This document shows, piece after piece, positions 20,785 through 31,328 of a stretch of DNA of 64,000 bases. The position numbers and the translations under genes are program-made. The stretch is from Camelus bactrianus (Eukaryota; Chordata; Mammalia; Artiodactyla; Camelidae). The number at the start of each line of letters is the position of its first letter. Position 1 is the first letter of the stretch. The stretch lies in NCBI RefSeq assembly GCF_048773025.1, contig NC_133570.1:21302001-21366000 (forward strand), written 5' to 3'. A model generated the notes under the pieces. It was not told where the DNA came from. It searched no databases and saw only the letters and a list, made by a program, of their open reading frames with translations.

Positions 20785-23700
20785 CACACAGAAAGGTAAT
20801 ACAAAAAACAATTAAGGAAATACTATGAACAATTCTACTCCAACAAATTAGATAACCTAGATGAAATGGACAAATTCCTAGAAAGACACAAACTATCAAA
20901 TTGACTCAAGGAAACAAAAACAAAAACAGAATATGAATAGATCCAAAACAAGTAAAGACACTGAATTAGTAATCAAAAAAATTTCCAAAAGGGAAACCCA
21001 AGATCAGATGACTACCCTGGTTAATTCTATCAAAATGATTAAGGAAAAATTAACGCCAGCCCTTTATCAACTCTTCCAAAAACTAGAAGAGGAGAGAAAA
21101 TGTTCCAGCTCATTCTATTAGGCCAGTACTACTCTGATACCAAAATCAGACAAAGACATCACACACACACAAAACTATAGACCAATATCCCTTATGAATA
21201 TAGAGGCCAGAGTCCTCAACAAAATACTAACAAACAAAATCTAACAACGTATTAAAAAAAATTATACACCATGACCAGGTGAGATTTATGGAGGTATGGA
21301 AAGTTAGTTCATTCTACAAATATCAATAAACATTATACACTTTAATATAATAAAGGACAAAAAACATATCTGCCTGCAGAAAAAGCATTTGACTAAGTGT
21401 AGCACCTTTTCAAGACTGTGGGGAAAAACACTTAACAATTAGGAACAGAAGGAAAAAATTTTTTTTTCTTTCCTTCTTTTTTTTTAATTTAATAGAGGCG
21501 CTAGGTATTGAACCCGGGACCTCACACATGCTAAGCATGCACTTAACCACTGAGCTATACTCCCATCCCTCCAGAAGGAAACTTTCTTAATCAAACAAAG
21601 GGTATTTGTAAAAGACTCACAGCTAGCATCATACTTATCTTGAAAGACTGGAAGCTTTCCCTCTAAGACTAGGTACAAGACAGGGATGTCTACTTCTACC
21701 ACTCTGATTCAATATTATACTGGAAGTTCTATAATCAGGGCAATCAGGCAAGAAAAAGCAGTTTAAAAAAGAAAGGAGCATTTGGAATGAAAAGAAAGAA
21801 GTAAAACTATATTGGACATGACGTGATTTTGTATACATAAAATGCTGAAGGATCAATAAAATAAGTACTAGGACTAATAACAAGGTTGCAGAATACATAA
21901 TCAATGCAAAAAAATCAATTACATTTCTATACAGTGCTAATAAATGTTCTGAAAATGAAATTAAGTAAACACTTACATTTACATTAACATTGAAAAGAAT
22001 ACAGGAATACATTTAGCAAAAGAAATGCAAGAATTTTTAACACTGAAAACACTGAATTATACTGAATACACTATTAAAGCAATTAAAGAAGACTTAAATA
22101 AATCTAAGGACATTGCTCACTCATGCATCAGAAGATTGAGTACTGTTAAAATGGCATGACTCTCACAATCGATCTGTCAAAATCTCAGCTAGCCTTCTCA
22201 CAGAATTGAAACCCAAATGGAAATGCAAGGAACACAGAAGAGCCAAAACATTCTTGAAAAAGAACAAAACTGAAAAGTTCATACTTTTCTGATTTCAAAA
22301 TTTACTACAAAGCTACAATAATCAAGAAATGTGGTACTGACATAAGGATAGAAACATAGAGCAATGGGACAGAATTCAGAGTCCAGAAATAAATCCATGC
22401 ATTAATGGTGAATTGATTTTCAGCAAGATTATCAAAATAATCTGTGGGAAACAGAGAAGTCTTTTCAACAAATGCTGATTGAACAATTGGAGATCCACAC
22501 GCAAAAGAATGAAGTTGGATCCCTGCTCACCTCATATATAAAAAAAACCTCAAAATCATTGTGGAACTAAACATAAGAGTTAAAACTAAAAAAATTATTT
22601 AAAGAAAATTGGAGTAAATGGTTTCTTAGAGAAGACACCAAAAAAAAAAAAAAAAAAGACAAAGGAAAAAATAACAAAAATTTATCAAATCAAGAATTTT
22701 TGTCCTTCAAAGGTCACCATCATGAAAGTAAAAAAGATAACCGACAGAATGAGAGAAGAATATTTTAAAATCATATGTGACTAGGAACACATAGGTATGT
22801 GATACATATATATGTTTTAAGGGACACACACATGTATCATAAATAACAACATATATGTAAAGGAATATATAAAGATCTGTTATAACAGAATAAAAAGACA
22901 AACTCAAATACAAAATGGGCAAAGGACATGAATAGATATTTATCTAAACATGATATAAAATGACCAGCAAGTATATGAATAGATGTTCAACATACTAATC
23001 ATCAGAGAAATGTGAATCTAAACCACAATAATAGATCACCTAACTCCCATTAAGATGAGCACTGTCAAAAAAAAAAAAAAAGAGAAATAAAAAGAAAAGA
23101 ACAACTGTTGGCAAGCATGTGCAGAAAGTGGATCTTTGTATGCTACAGATGGATTGTAAAATGGATCAACTGCTATGGAAAAGAGTATAGAGGCTCCTTA
23201 AAAAATTAAAAACAGAGCCACATGATCCAGCAATTACACTTCTAGATATAAATCCTAAAGAAATGAAAGTGGGGCCTTAAAGAGATATTTACACATCCAT
23301 GCTCATAGCAGCACTATTTCAATAACCAAGAATTGGAAGCAATCTAAACATACATCAACTGATGAATGATTTTTTAAAATGTAATATATACGTACAACAG
23401 AATGTTATTTAGCCATAAAAAAGGAAATGCTGCCACATGCTACAACATGCATGATCCTTGAAGACATAATACAAATGAAATAGGCCAGTCATAAAAAAGA
23501 CAAAATACCGTATGATTCCACTTATACGACATATCTAAAGTAGTTAAAGCAATAGAAAAGAAAGTTAAGGGAAAAAAAAGAAAGAAAGAAAAGGAAGCAG
23601 AATGGTGGATACTAGGGCCTAGAGGGAGAGAGAAAAGAGGAGTTTGTTGTTCAATGGGATGGGTATTGAGTTTCAGTTTTGTAAGATGAAAAGGTCTAGA

Positions 23701-23790
23701 GATCTATTTCAAAACAATGTAAGTATCCAAAGAGGAAATGAACTACTCTGATAAATGCTGCCAATTGATCAAATAAAATAAAAACTAAAA
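20785..23790 (+). repeat. LINE-1 ORF2 and 3' UTR, degraded
   Basis: The L1 reverse-transcriptase region is recognisable from CTATGAACAATTCTACTCCA onward, through CCAATATCCCTTATGAATAT and ACTTCTACCACTCTGATTCA, to the distal ORF2 (ATGGGACAGAATTCAGAGTC) and the 3' UTR with CAGAATGGTGGATACTAGGG. Frequent stops show it is dead. A camelid SINE is inserted at 21456-21571. Confidence 0.85.
21456..21571 (-). mobile_element. Camelid tRNA-derived SINE (Vic-1 type), minus strand
   Basis: On the minus strand it reads tRNA A-box TAGCTCAGTGGTTAAGTGC and B-box GGTTCAATACC, then an A/T-rich tail. It is flanked by perfect 10-bp direct repeats CAGAAGGAAA at 21446-21455 and 21572-21581. It sits inside an older L1, giving the relative age. 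Confidence 0.88.
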
Positions 23791-24159
23791 ACTGACTACT
23801 GAGTTAAAAACTGTGGAATTTATCGGTGACCTTGACAAGAGTGGATTTAAAGGAAAACAGGAGAATTTAAAACAGCAAATATGGCAGACTGTGGAGACAC
23901 TTTTCTGTAACAACAAGCAGATATCAAAAAAGCAGAGAGGGGATATGCCACCAAAAGATGGATTTTTAATGAGAGGTGACTTCACAATCAGTCTGTTTGC
24001 TGATAGGAATAATCAGGAGAAACAGAAAAGTTAACCCAGGACTAAGAGACCTGCTAGAATATCCCTGAACAAACAAGAACTAATTGGATCCAGTACACAA
24101 AGAGCAGTTCTGGCTTTGGTTTAAAGCCAAATAATTCACTCATAGTAATAGACCTCAGA

Positions 24160-24715
24160 TCATAAGAAGGGGTGGAATGGTGGACACATGGGTATGGTAG
24201 CCAGCCTCCAAGATGTCCAAAGAATCCCGCCTCCTGGTACTCACACTCTTCTGTGTTCCCTCCCCAGCACTATCACAGCTGACCACTTCTGCTGACCACA
24301 GCAGGAGTGATGGTATGTAACTTCTGAAGAACACTCTGCACTTCATCTTGGGTGCAGGTTCTCCCCAGAATGACTCGCTTAGGGGTGACAGGGGTAGGGG
24401 GAGCCAGCTGCCATGACATGAGCAGCCCCATGGAGAGGCCCACAGAGTGAGAAACTGAGCCCCCTTGCTAAGAGACAAGGGAGTGAATTTAGATACTGAT
24501 CATCCAACAAAAGTCAAGTCTTCAGAGACTGAGGATCCAGGCGAAAAGCCTGACTACAGCCTCAGGAGAGACCCTGAGGCAAAACCACCCGGCTAAGCCA
24601 CTCCTGGATTGTAGACCACGAGATAATAAACATTTGGTTTTTTCAAGCTATGAAGTTTTGAGACGCCGTGTTACACAGTAACACATAAGTAACTATGCTA
24701 CGGAACTGCGATCAA
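24160..24715 (+). mobile_element. LTR-like MaLR/ERVL repeat, subfamily unassigned
   Basis: Contains GGAGTGATGGTATGTAACTTC, CCAGCTGCCATGACATGAGC, CTCATGAGAGACC-like CTCAGGAGAGACCCTGAGGC, CGGCTAAGCCACTCCTGGAT and GAGATAATAAACATTTGG. It is the same family as 8862-9380. Broken fossil. Confidence 0.55.
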
Positions 24716-24848
24716 AAGTTGCTGGGCACAGAGCTACCTACAATCGTGCCTCCTAGCATGAAATGAATTCAGATGGCCTCCCCTATCCAGTCACATTCAA
24801 TCACTTCATGAAATAAGACTCTTAAGGAAAAGGGTAAAGAAATGAACA

Positions 24849-24955
24849 AACTGGGTCAGGGTACAGCACAGTGATGGAGCACCTGCTTAGCAAGCACCAG
24901 GTCCTGGGTTCAATCCCCAGTACCTCCATTTAAAAGAACAGAACAGAACAGAACA
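24849..24955 (+). mobile_element. Camelid tRNA-derived SINE, plus strand
   Basis: GGGTACAGCACAGTGATGGAG (A-box, diverged), CTTAGCAAGCACCAGGTCCT, then B-box GGTTCAATCCCCAGTACCTC, ending in an AGAACAGAAC-type A-rich tail. More diverged than the copy at 33911. Confidence 0.85.
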
Positions 24956-25349
24956 AACTAACCCCACGTAATCATGTTTAACCAAAACACACCTACCCTA
25001 AGTGAACCACTGTATTATTTTAATACATTAGGTGAAAAGTTAAGATGTGTCTATCAATCCCTTTTAGCCGCACAACCGGGTAGAAAGTCACCTTTGCACA
25101 GTTTAAAATCTAAGGCACTCTTACACTCTAACTTTTTTTTCTTTTCAAGACAGTGGGTGAAAAAATACCACCATCCTTTCCCCCCCTTTTTAAGGACGCA
25201 GTTTAGAAGGCTCCAGAATTATAAATCCATGGCTGGCCTGAATTCATCATACCCACTCGGGAGAACACTGTCTTAACAGCCAGGTCTTGGCCCAGGAGAG
25301 CACAAGAGAAAAACTGAAGGGACAAAAGACACAACGTTGGTCCTTATTA

Positions 25350-26450
25350 TAAAGACGGCTCTCGTCTTACCTCAGGCGCGCGCTGGAGAACTTCTGAGCA
25401 CCTTACACTTTCCAGGCAGCAGGTCCCACCTTAGGGGCAACCAGAGAGGAGGAACAGGTGAGTCACGCGTCCCGGGAATATTTTGTACCCCGCCGCCTAC
25501 CTATTCCGCCACCGGGATGTTTATCAAGCATCGCACGCTCGACCAGAGTAGAGAATTGGATTCCTCTCCCCCAAACCGGTTCCTCCAACCCTCCCTCTCT
25601 CAGTAAATAACCACCCACTATGCTCACTGCCCACACCCAGAGCCCGGACACCGCGCGACCTGGGGGGCTCGGTCGGGGTGGGGGGAGGGAGACGCACAGG
25701 AACCAGGAAAACAGACGGCGCAGTGGCGAGGGAGAGGGGCCAGTACACCGATTTTTCTAAGTGCTGCGACCGCCTCACAGCTCCGGGGCCTACGGATTCC
25801 AGAACTGGGCCAGGCTCGGGTCACAAAACTGCTGTGAGTTCCTGTTTCTGTTGTTTTATGTATTAAGCTACACCAGAGGCCTCGGCGGGGCCGCGAGGCC
25901 CGACGGGCCCTTGTCTGAGGACAGCTCCTCCCACACCCGAGGGAGCGAGGCTGATGGGGTGCGGCGCCAGCCCACATTCGGGGAGGGAAGACATGAAAGG
26001 GTCTCAGGATCCGCGGGCCGCGGACTCCACGTTCCCTCCTGAGGCCCCGCCGCCCCGGACAGGCCGCCCCGGCGCTGCTAGGCCGGCGCGGTGTGGGGAC
26101 CCGCGAAGCCCGCACCTCTCCCCTCAGGGGCCGACCCGGCCGCTCCACGCCCACGTCCTTACCGGTTCCCGTCAGCAGCGGTGAGGGAGCGGCCGGCGGC
26201 GCACCGGCCCCGAGGCACTCCCCCGGCGAAGCCCGAGGCGACGACGCCTCCTCAGGCCCCGGGCGCCGCCGACGCCGCCTACACCCCCCGCCCGCGCCCC
26301 CGCTGCCACCTGTGATTGGCTGCCAGGTGCGGGCTCGAGGTCGGGCGCTGCGATCCGATTGGCCGCGAGGCCTGTTTGGGCGCATGCGCGCACTGACGCC
26401 CCTGGTGGCAACCGCTGGGGGTGGAGTCAGACTGATGAACTACCGGTGTC
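25350..26450 (-). promoter_or_regulatory. CpG island, probable ZNF280B promoter
   Basis: Dense CpG and GC content, sharply different from the AT-rich flanks. Near its right end are two ATTGG boxes (26315-26319 and 26358-26362; CCAAT on the minus strand) and a perfect NRF1-type palindrome GCGCATGCGC (26380-26389). The CCAAT orientation fits minus-strand transcription towards ZNF280B, whose coding exon starts 10 kb away at 15419. Long open frames in the island, including one of 253 codons on the minus strand, look like GC-rich artefacts because they lack any recognisable domain. Confidence 0.75.
26395..26410 (-). promoter_or_regulatory. CTCF-like motif, reverse, at the ZNF280B island
   Basis: The minus strand reads TGCCACCAGGGGCGTC, close to the CTCF core CCACCAGGGGGCGC. 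It lies 5 bp beyond the NRF1 palindrome. It is the only good CTCF-like match I found pointing left. Confidence 0.45.
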
Positions 26451-26814
26451 TCAAAGGTCTTGGGCTGTCAAGGTTCCACAGCTGGCCCGGTTCAGGGCTG
26501 AGGGCGGGCTCCCAGCCCATCAGGAGTTTGCCCACCTGCAGTCCAGCTCTCAGAACCCTTAGGTGAAGTCTCTTTCCCTTAAAAGCACTAGCTGCTGCCT
26601 GCCGCTTGCTTAAGGAACCTGACCCCACAACTGGGTCTTGAAGCCCTTCCTCTTGGATTTGCATTTGGGGTCAATCCAGTCCAGCCCGCCACCTGTTCGT
26701 GTGTGTGTGTTGCCACATGTTCTTGTACAGCATGAAACGAGCTAAACATTAGCTTTGCATTTTTTAATGACTAGGGAAAAAAACACAAGGAGAATATTAT
26801 TTTGTGACGTGAAA

Positions 26815-27000
26815 ATTATACGAAATTCAGTTTTCAGAGTCCTTAAATAAAATAAATAAAACAGAGACGTGCCTGTTCCTTTAGTTATTGTCTGTGGCTG
26901 CAGAGTTGATTAATTGCCAGAGATCTTTTTCGCTAAGCCTAATAAGGTACTTATATCTGGCCTTTTACAGAATCTTTTTTAAGTGCCTTGTTCTGCTGAA
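26815..27000 (+). repeat. hAT-type DNA transposon 3' fragment (diverged)
   Basis: GTGAAAATTATACGAAATTC, TTAGTTATTGTCTGTGGCTGC and TATCTGGCCTTTTACAGAAT follow the order seen in the better-kept copy at 35835-35985. Diverged. Confidence 0.45.
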
Positions 27001-28170
27001 AGTCTCTTAGTAATCGTTTTTTTTTAAACGGTTTTGGTTTTGTTAATTTATAATGCTGTTTTCATTTCTAGTATATTACTTTTCCATTCTTGATTTTCTT
27101 CCTTCTTATCTCGATAGGTTTGTTCTGTTGTTCTTCTTTACAACTTCTTTAGATAAATGCCTAGATCACTTACTTATAACTTTTATTTCTCTGGTGTCTA
27201 ATACTATAAATTTACCTTGATTTACTAAAGTACCAATTTAACTGTGTCTCACAATTTTTGCATAATAATGTTCATTATCATTGAATTCCAAGTATATCCT
27301 AATTTCCCTAGTGATTCTCTTCTTAAAACAAGGATTATATATTAATATGGTATTTATTTTCCAAATCTATGGGATTTTTAAAGTTGTTTCTTTATCAATT
27401 TCTCATTTTGTTGCATTATGGTCAGATCACACAGTCTAACTATTATTGATCCTTTGCATTTGAAGACGTCTGTCCAGTGAAATATACCATAGTCAAAATG
27501 GAGAGGGTATAATGTAGAGAAAATATGTGCAATGTCTAACATGTATGTATGTGAAATAACCTCGTTTAGGCCTCGCAGTTACTCCAGTATCTTTCAGTAA
27601 GTTGCCATTAACTAAATTCCAGGCTTTATTCAAGTTTCACTAGTTTTCCCACAAATGTCCTTTTTCTGTTCCAGATTCCCATAAAGGGTACCGAATTGCA
27701 TCTAGTCATAGCGTCTCCTTAGCTTACTCCAGTCTGCGGCAGTGCCTTCAACTTTCCTTGTTTCTCATGACTTTTGACAATTTTCAGAAGTCCTTAAAGG
27801 TCAGATAGTTTGCAGAAAGACCCTCAATTTGAGTTTGATGTGATTCTTCCCATTACACTGGGGTTTATAGGTTTTTAAACTAAACTGCAGAGGTAATGTA
27901 TCTTTCTCATATTCCCACTTCCCACCCGGGATATGTACTATCATTGTGACTTAGTTTCTCCGCTACAAAGTTCCTTTTCTCTCCTTGCCATATTATATCC
28001 TTGGGGAAAAAGTCACCAATCCCAGCCTACACTTAGGGAGGGGCATAGAACCTCATTGAAGGGGTTAGTATCTGAGATACACAAGTTATTGAGTACACGA
28101 ATTAGTTGGAATTCATTTATAAAGAAGATCTGTTTCTTCTCGCTTTAAATTTTAATTTTAAATCAAAGGA
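27001..28170. other. AT-rich intergenic region, L1-like text on the minus strand
   Basis: No gene. Phrases such as TGTTGCATTATGGTCAGATC and TTGCATAATAATGTTCATTA suggest antisense L1 debris. Similar text recurs at 28330-28460. Confidence 0.35.
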
Positions 28171-28179
28171 ATTAGATAA

Positions 28180-28310
28180 AATTAAAAAATTAATGCCTCA
28201 GTCCTACTAGCTACATTTCAACAGCTCTGTAGACACACGTGGCATACTGGACAGAGCAGATATGGAACATTTCCATCACTGCAGAAACTTCCGTGGAAAG
28301 CACTGACTTA
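28180..28310 (+). repeat. MER5-like hAT-Charlie MITE
   Basis: CCTACTAGCTACATTTCAAC, GGCATACTGGACAGAGCAGA, TATGGAACATTTCCATCACT and ending GGAAAGCACTG match a common mammalian non-autonomous hAT element. The subfamily is not certain. Confidence 0.55.
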
Positions 28311-28860
28311 GATCATTGTTCTTCCATCCTTTCTTCTTTTCAAACATAATGCACTTAAACATATGAATTTCTTCTAAGGACAACTTTCGCTGTCTCATAA
28401 ATGTTGCTGTTTTCAATTATCATTCAATTCTAAATATTTTTTTTCCCATAGTGATTTCTCATAGGAGCTACAAGTTATTTAGAACCAGACCCAGAACTAG
28501 GATGAGCCTAGACCACAGCATTAAAGAAGCTTGTGAAAATGCAAGGTTGGCACTTTGGCATCTTAGGCTCCTAGTAATCCTTACTCCAGTCCCAGCCCTG
28601 TTTAGAATTATACTGCTTCATTTCAAACTTTGTTGTTTTTTTTTTCTTACTTATCTTTCTGTTATTGATTTGTAGCTCAGTTTTCCTGTGGTCAGTGGGT
28701 AGTTACAAAAAGCCCTACAGCCAACATCACAATTGATGAACTGTTGTACATGAGCTTGAGAACAAGACAGAATGTCCATTATAAACACTGTAACAAAAAA
28801 CCTGGAGTAGCCAAGACAATTGTGAACACCAAAGCTGGAGAACTTAAACTCCCAGATAGC

Positions 28861-29302
28861 TGTATTAGTCAGTATTCTCCAGAGAAACAGAACTAACAGG
28901 ATACAGAGGGAAAACACGAGGAGGTTTGTTTCAGGAATTGACTTAAAGGATTATGGAGGCTGAGATGTCCCACGATCTGCCCTCTCCAGGCTGCAAAACC
29001 AAGAAAACCAGTGATATAATTCAGTCCAAGTCAAAAGGCCCAAGAACCAGGAACTCTGACATCTAAGGAAAGGGAAATGAATGTCCCATCTCAGAAAAAG
29101 AGAGAGAAAACTTGCTCTTCCTTTCCATGTGTTCTCTTAGGGCTCTCAACAGACTGGGGTTTGGGTTTATCTCCTTTACTCAGTGTACGATTCTAATGCT
29201 AATCTCTTCTGAAAACACCCTCACAGACACACCCAGAAATAATGTTTCACTAGCTCTGAGCATCCCTTACCCCAATCAAGCTGATAAAATTAACCATCAC
29301 AC
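28861..29302 (+). mobile_element. LTR-type repeat, family not assigned
   Basis: It starts TGTATTAGTCAGTATTCTCC and AGAGAAACAGAACTAACAGG, and ends with CACAGACACACCCAGAAAT and TTAACCATCACA. These conserved ends are widespread in mammalian genomes and have the TG...CA form of an LTR. Broken fossil. Confidence 0.45.
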
Positions 29303-29334
29303 AACTCAGGCAGAGCCACAATAATTAAGAGCTG

Positions 29335-31130
29335 TAATAACTGTGGCATTAGCACAAGGCTAGAGAACTGGAATGGAACGGAGTCCAAAAGTGCATAGAC
29401 AGTCGTCTATCGTTTATAGTTTCCTCCACAGTACAGTTCCATTGTATAACCCTATATATAGTGTTCTTTTTAGTAAATGGCACTGGTTGATTTGAATATG
29501 CATCTGAAAAAGTTAACTTTGATACCTTGATTTATCACATCATAAATAAAACAATAAATTTGAGATAGATCAGACCTAAATGTGAAAGGCTAAACAGTAG
29601 AACTTCTAGAAGAATACATAGGAGGAATATGTCCTCAGCAGACAACTTATTAAATGAAGCACCAATCTTAATACACATATATGCACCCATGAAACCACGA
29701 TCCAGGTCAAGATATGGGACATTTTCAGTGCCTCAGCAGTTTCCTTATGCCATTCCCAGTTGACAGAGTCTAGTTTTTAAGGGGAAGGGAGGCAAGATTT
29801 GAATAGGCACTTAGTAAAAGATGATAATATTTGAGTGGCCAATAAGCATATGAAAAAATAATTATCAAAATCATTATTCATCAGGGAAATGCAAATGAAC
29901 CTAGAATGTGACTCCACTACAACTTTGAGAGAATGGTACTAATTGTTACTGAACCAAACTTGGGTCCGCTAGCCCACACACGCGTAGTAAAGCCAATCCA
30001 CTGACACCATGTTGTGGTGAAGGAAAGTAGAGTTTCTTGCAAGGTGTCCAAAACAAGACCAAGGAGGGAGAACAGGCACTTTGTGCTCAAAAGACTCGAA
30101 CTCCCCTGATGGATTTCAGAAAAGGGTTTTTAAAGACAATGTTGGGGAGAGGGTTGCAGGGTGTGTAATCAGCTCATGCACAATTCTTACGATTGGTTGG
30201 TGGGGAGATAATCAGGTTGTATTCCAGGAGGCAACATCATCAACCTTCTGGTTCTAACCAGTCTGGGGTCTACATGCTGGTGCTCAGCATGCAGTTAACT
30301 TCTTCCACCTGGTAGGGGTTTTAGCATCTGCAAAACAACTCAAGGATATGGCTCAGGATGGTGTCTCTAGCCCTTGAGGGGGAACTAAAGGTTCTTGACT
30401 TTGTTTTACAGATAAACTATTATTGTTTTGTCTTGCTTGACTGTTTTCTTTTGCGTCTGCATTTTCTCCTCTGATCAAATTTGCTCTTTGGAACTCAGGG
30501 AAGGCCTAGGAGGCTAAAGTTTTTCTATAAACAAGAGGCAGGGGACACAGGGAATGGGGGGGGGGGTCATCTGTCTCTGGGAAGATCCTGCAGGGTCCTC
30601 CTCGGTTACATAATGCAAGACTGACTGTACCAAGTGTTGGATCTGTAAACATGGAAATCCTAATATTGTTGGTGGAAATACAAATTGTTTTAATCACTTT
30701 GAAAAAAGTGTTTGGCAGTATCTACACTAAAAAACTAAATCTATGCTGTTTCAGAACTTCTCATACCTATATATATAGATCGAGAATCTAGCTGTATCTA
30801 GATCAGTGTCTAGATATAGAGATGCAGATACCCCAGAGGAATTCCCACATTTGTCTACCAAAAGACACGCAGAAGCTCACAGCATTATTCAAAATAGCAG
30901 AATTATGAGCCTCAAAGTCCAGGAGTGGTAAAACGGATATATAAAACTGTGTCATATTCATTCAAGAACATTTTACCCAAGTATGAAAAAAATGTGCTAC
31001 AGCCACACACAACAAGAATGTATCTTATTTATTTAAAGGAAAACAAAGACCAAAAAAAAAATCTACTGTGTTATTCCATTTACTTAAAGCTCAGAAACAG
31101 GAAGAACTAATCTCTGGTGGTAGAGGTCAG
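29335..31130 (+). repeat. LINE-1 distal ORF2 and 3' region, split by a solo LTR
   Basis: The left part (29335-29943) shows GGCATTAGCACAAGGCTAGA, AATTTGAGATAGATCAGACC and ATTCATCAGGGAAATGCAAA. The right part (30615-31130) resumes with GGTGGAAATACAAATTGTTT and CCAGAGGAATTCCCACATTT. The gap is exactly the LTR at 29944-30610. Old and broken. Confidence 0.7.
29944..30610 (-). mobile_element. Solo LTR, probable ERV1 family, with 4-bp target duplication
   Basis: On the minus strand the element starts TGTAACCGAGGAGG and ends GGTTCAGTAACA, so it has TG...CA ends. The host repeat TAAT stands immediately outside both ends (29940-29943 and 30611-30614). A 4-bp duplication is typical of gammaretrovirus-like ERV1 elements. 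No internal region is present, as expected after LTR-LTR recombination. It lies inside an older L1. The clean target duplication suggests it is younger than the L1 around it. Confidence 0.75.
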
Positions 31131-31328
31131 AGCAGTGGTTGCTTTGGGGAGGACAAGGTGACTAGGAAAGAGCATGAGGACTTGTACATGACAGTAGAGA
31201 GATGGCGAAGGTAGAATCCCAGTCACTGTAGAGCCCGACGGGGGGACATCACTTGCTGGCATCTCCGAGCCAGGGCATACAGCTAGCCCAGCCTCAGTTC
31301 AGCCTTTCAGAATTCCTGGAGAAAGGAC
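31131..31328. other. 3' flank of ZNF280A
   Basis: Likely 3' untranslated or flanking sequence of the minus-strand ZNF280A gene. No clear polyadenylation signal was identified. Confidence 0.35.

Noticed and set aside
20785-23790. Possible active LINE-1
   Set aside because: Frames are broken throughout and a SINE is inserted; only a 62-codon frame survives in the reverse-transcriptase part.
25624-26385. 253-codon minus-strand open frame in the CpG island
   Set aside because: Arg/Pro/Gly-rich composition typical of GC-rich frames, no domain, overlapped by plus-strand frames of similar quality. Treated as part of the ZNF280B promoter.
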